Shown: positions 62,969 through 64,000 of the stretch, in pieces
How positions within the stretch are numbered: the stretch's first letter is position 1
Layout: every line of letters begins with the position of its first letter
Assembly (NCBI RefSeq): GCF_003254395.2
Contig: NC_037643.1
Coordinates: forward strand, 12,976,963 to 13,040,962
Direction: 5' to 3'
Source: Apis mellifera
Lineage: Eukaryota; Arthropoda; Insecta; Hymenoptera; Apidae
Length of the DNA stretch: 64,000 bases
Notes under the pieces: model-generated
Told to the model about the DNA's origin: nothing
The model's database searches: none
The model's input: the letters and a program-made list of their open reading frames with translations, nothing else
Program-made: the position numbers and the translations under genes

Positions 62969-64000
62969 TGTTAAGTATGCGAAATTACATATAATTAAAT
63001 TTATTTGTTTTAAATCAGTTTTGGACTGAAAGAGAGTTGACATTTTTTTATTTGTTGATTAATTACAATTTTCTTAACTAAATGGTACTACAAATATTGT
63101 ATAATTAAATAATATGTAATTATAGAATATTTCTATTAGTATGATTTAAAAAAAAAAGATTTTAAGAATAACCTGAGTGTTTTATATATGAAATTAACAC
63201 GATATATCATCGATAAGATGGTCAATACGGTTCGTACTTGGATTCTAAGATTTTGGTGATTTTACTAAGTCATTACTTTTAATAATTATATTTGCGCTCA
63301 TAACCTTTCTTTACATTCTTTCAGAAATATTTCATTTACATAAAACAGCATTTTTGGCATTTCTTTTTATAATAATATCATATCAATATTAATATTCAAT
63401 TTAGTATTTACTTTATTATTTAGTATATACTTTATTATGGCTTTATTATATTATGGCTAAACAGTGGCCTTATGAAACTGAATAGGAGAGGTAATGGACT
63501 CTGCAAATCATTGATATGATTACCTACAATGGAATGTAATTGAAGATTGAGTGCCATGAACCAAACTATTGTTTTTTTTTTTTATATAAATATAATTCGT
63601 GACATTGATATTTATGAATATAAATATTAATTTCTTTTTTTTGACAGAAAAAAAAAACTATGAATTATAAGGTAATCTGTCATTTTATGCATACATTTCT
63701 ATATAACATCTGTATGTTATAGTTGGTCCTAACATAATACAATTTGAGAAATGGTTATAATATTTACATTTTGTAGTATATAGTCAGCAGTAAATGTCTT
63801 TACATATTTACAGAAGGTACAAAGTATATTGAAAAGTAAACAGTTATATCACTTTTACAGGCATACATTATTACACTGCCTGATTTTGAAGAATTTTTAA
63901 AATTTACGATTTTTGATCTTTCAAAAATATGTATTTATAATTCATACAAAAATTTTTCATAGTGAGTAACTTGTCTTTTTTTGGAATTTATATTTAAAAG
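62969..64000. other. TBC1D23 3' UTR and downstream flank
   Basis: AT-rich DNA with no clear AATAAA close to the stop. No reading frame of note. A further gene could begin beyond the right edge, but nothing inside the window shows it. Confidence 0.5.

Overview
The window is nuclear DNA of an insect. It is very AT-rich, has short GT-AG introns, conserved animal housekeeping genes and many dinucleotide microsatellites. The insect-type Cys-loop anion channel, the AT bias and the (CT)n and (AT)n runs fit a bee, probably Apis; that is an inference from style, not a database match. There are no bacterial operons, viral genes, CRISPR arrays or intact transposons that I can support.

Layout. (1) 1-2684, minus: V-ATPase proteolipid subunit c, running off the left edge. 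(2) 3837-8334, plus: PWP2/UTP1, a WD-repeat ribosome-biogenesis factor in 15 coding exons, divergent from the V-ATPase gene. (3) 8790-14777, minus: a complete 9-exon Cys-loop ligand-gated anion channel, convergent with PWP2. (4) 14.8-30.1 kb: a gene-poor stretch with several isolated less AT-rich islands, a fold-back repeat (16.38-16.75 kb), a short palindromic element (18.7 kb) and an orphan promoter or 5' exon (20.8-21.2 kb). (5) 30.4-36.2 kb, plus: ELOVL fatty-acid elongase with a noncoding first exon. (6) 38220-40746, minus: CC2D2A-type ciliary transition-zone protein, with an RFX X-box-like site just upstream. (7) 43113-45266, plus: alpha-tubulin with TATA and CCAAT boxes. (8) 46490-48352, minus: RNF14-type RBR E3 ligase. 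(9) 49312-54592, plus: DPAGT1/ALG7, first enzyme of N-glycan assembly; its 3 kb fourth intron holds (10) 50491-51865, minus: an MGAT3/GT17-like glycosyltransferase. (11) 55691-58231, minus: TOM70 mitochondrial import receptor. (12) 59212-62968, plus: TBC1D23 Golgi tethering adaptor.

I assembled the exon models by hand from open frames, GT/AG sites and phase. For all complete genes the summed exon lengths are divisible by three, with one 1-base uncertainty in PWP2 exon 3. Divergent pairs with about 1 kb between start codons are Vha16/PWP2, RNF14/DPAGT1 and TOM70/TBC1D23. Most genes are unrelated housekeeping genes. The one functional pairing is DPAGT1 with the nested GT17-like gene, since both belong to N-glycan synthesis. 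The most testable unusual signals are that nested pair and the altered acidic motif of the nested enzyme, the X-box upstream of CC2D2A, the E-box/M-box sites around Vha16, and the fold-back repeat at 16.4 kb.
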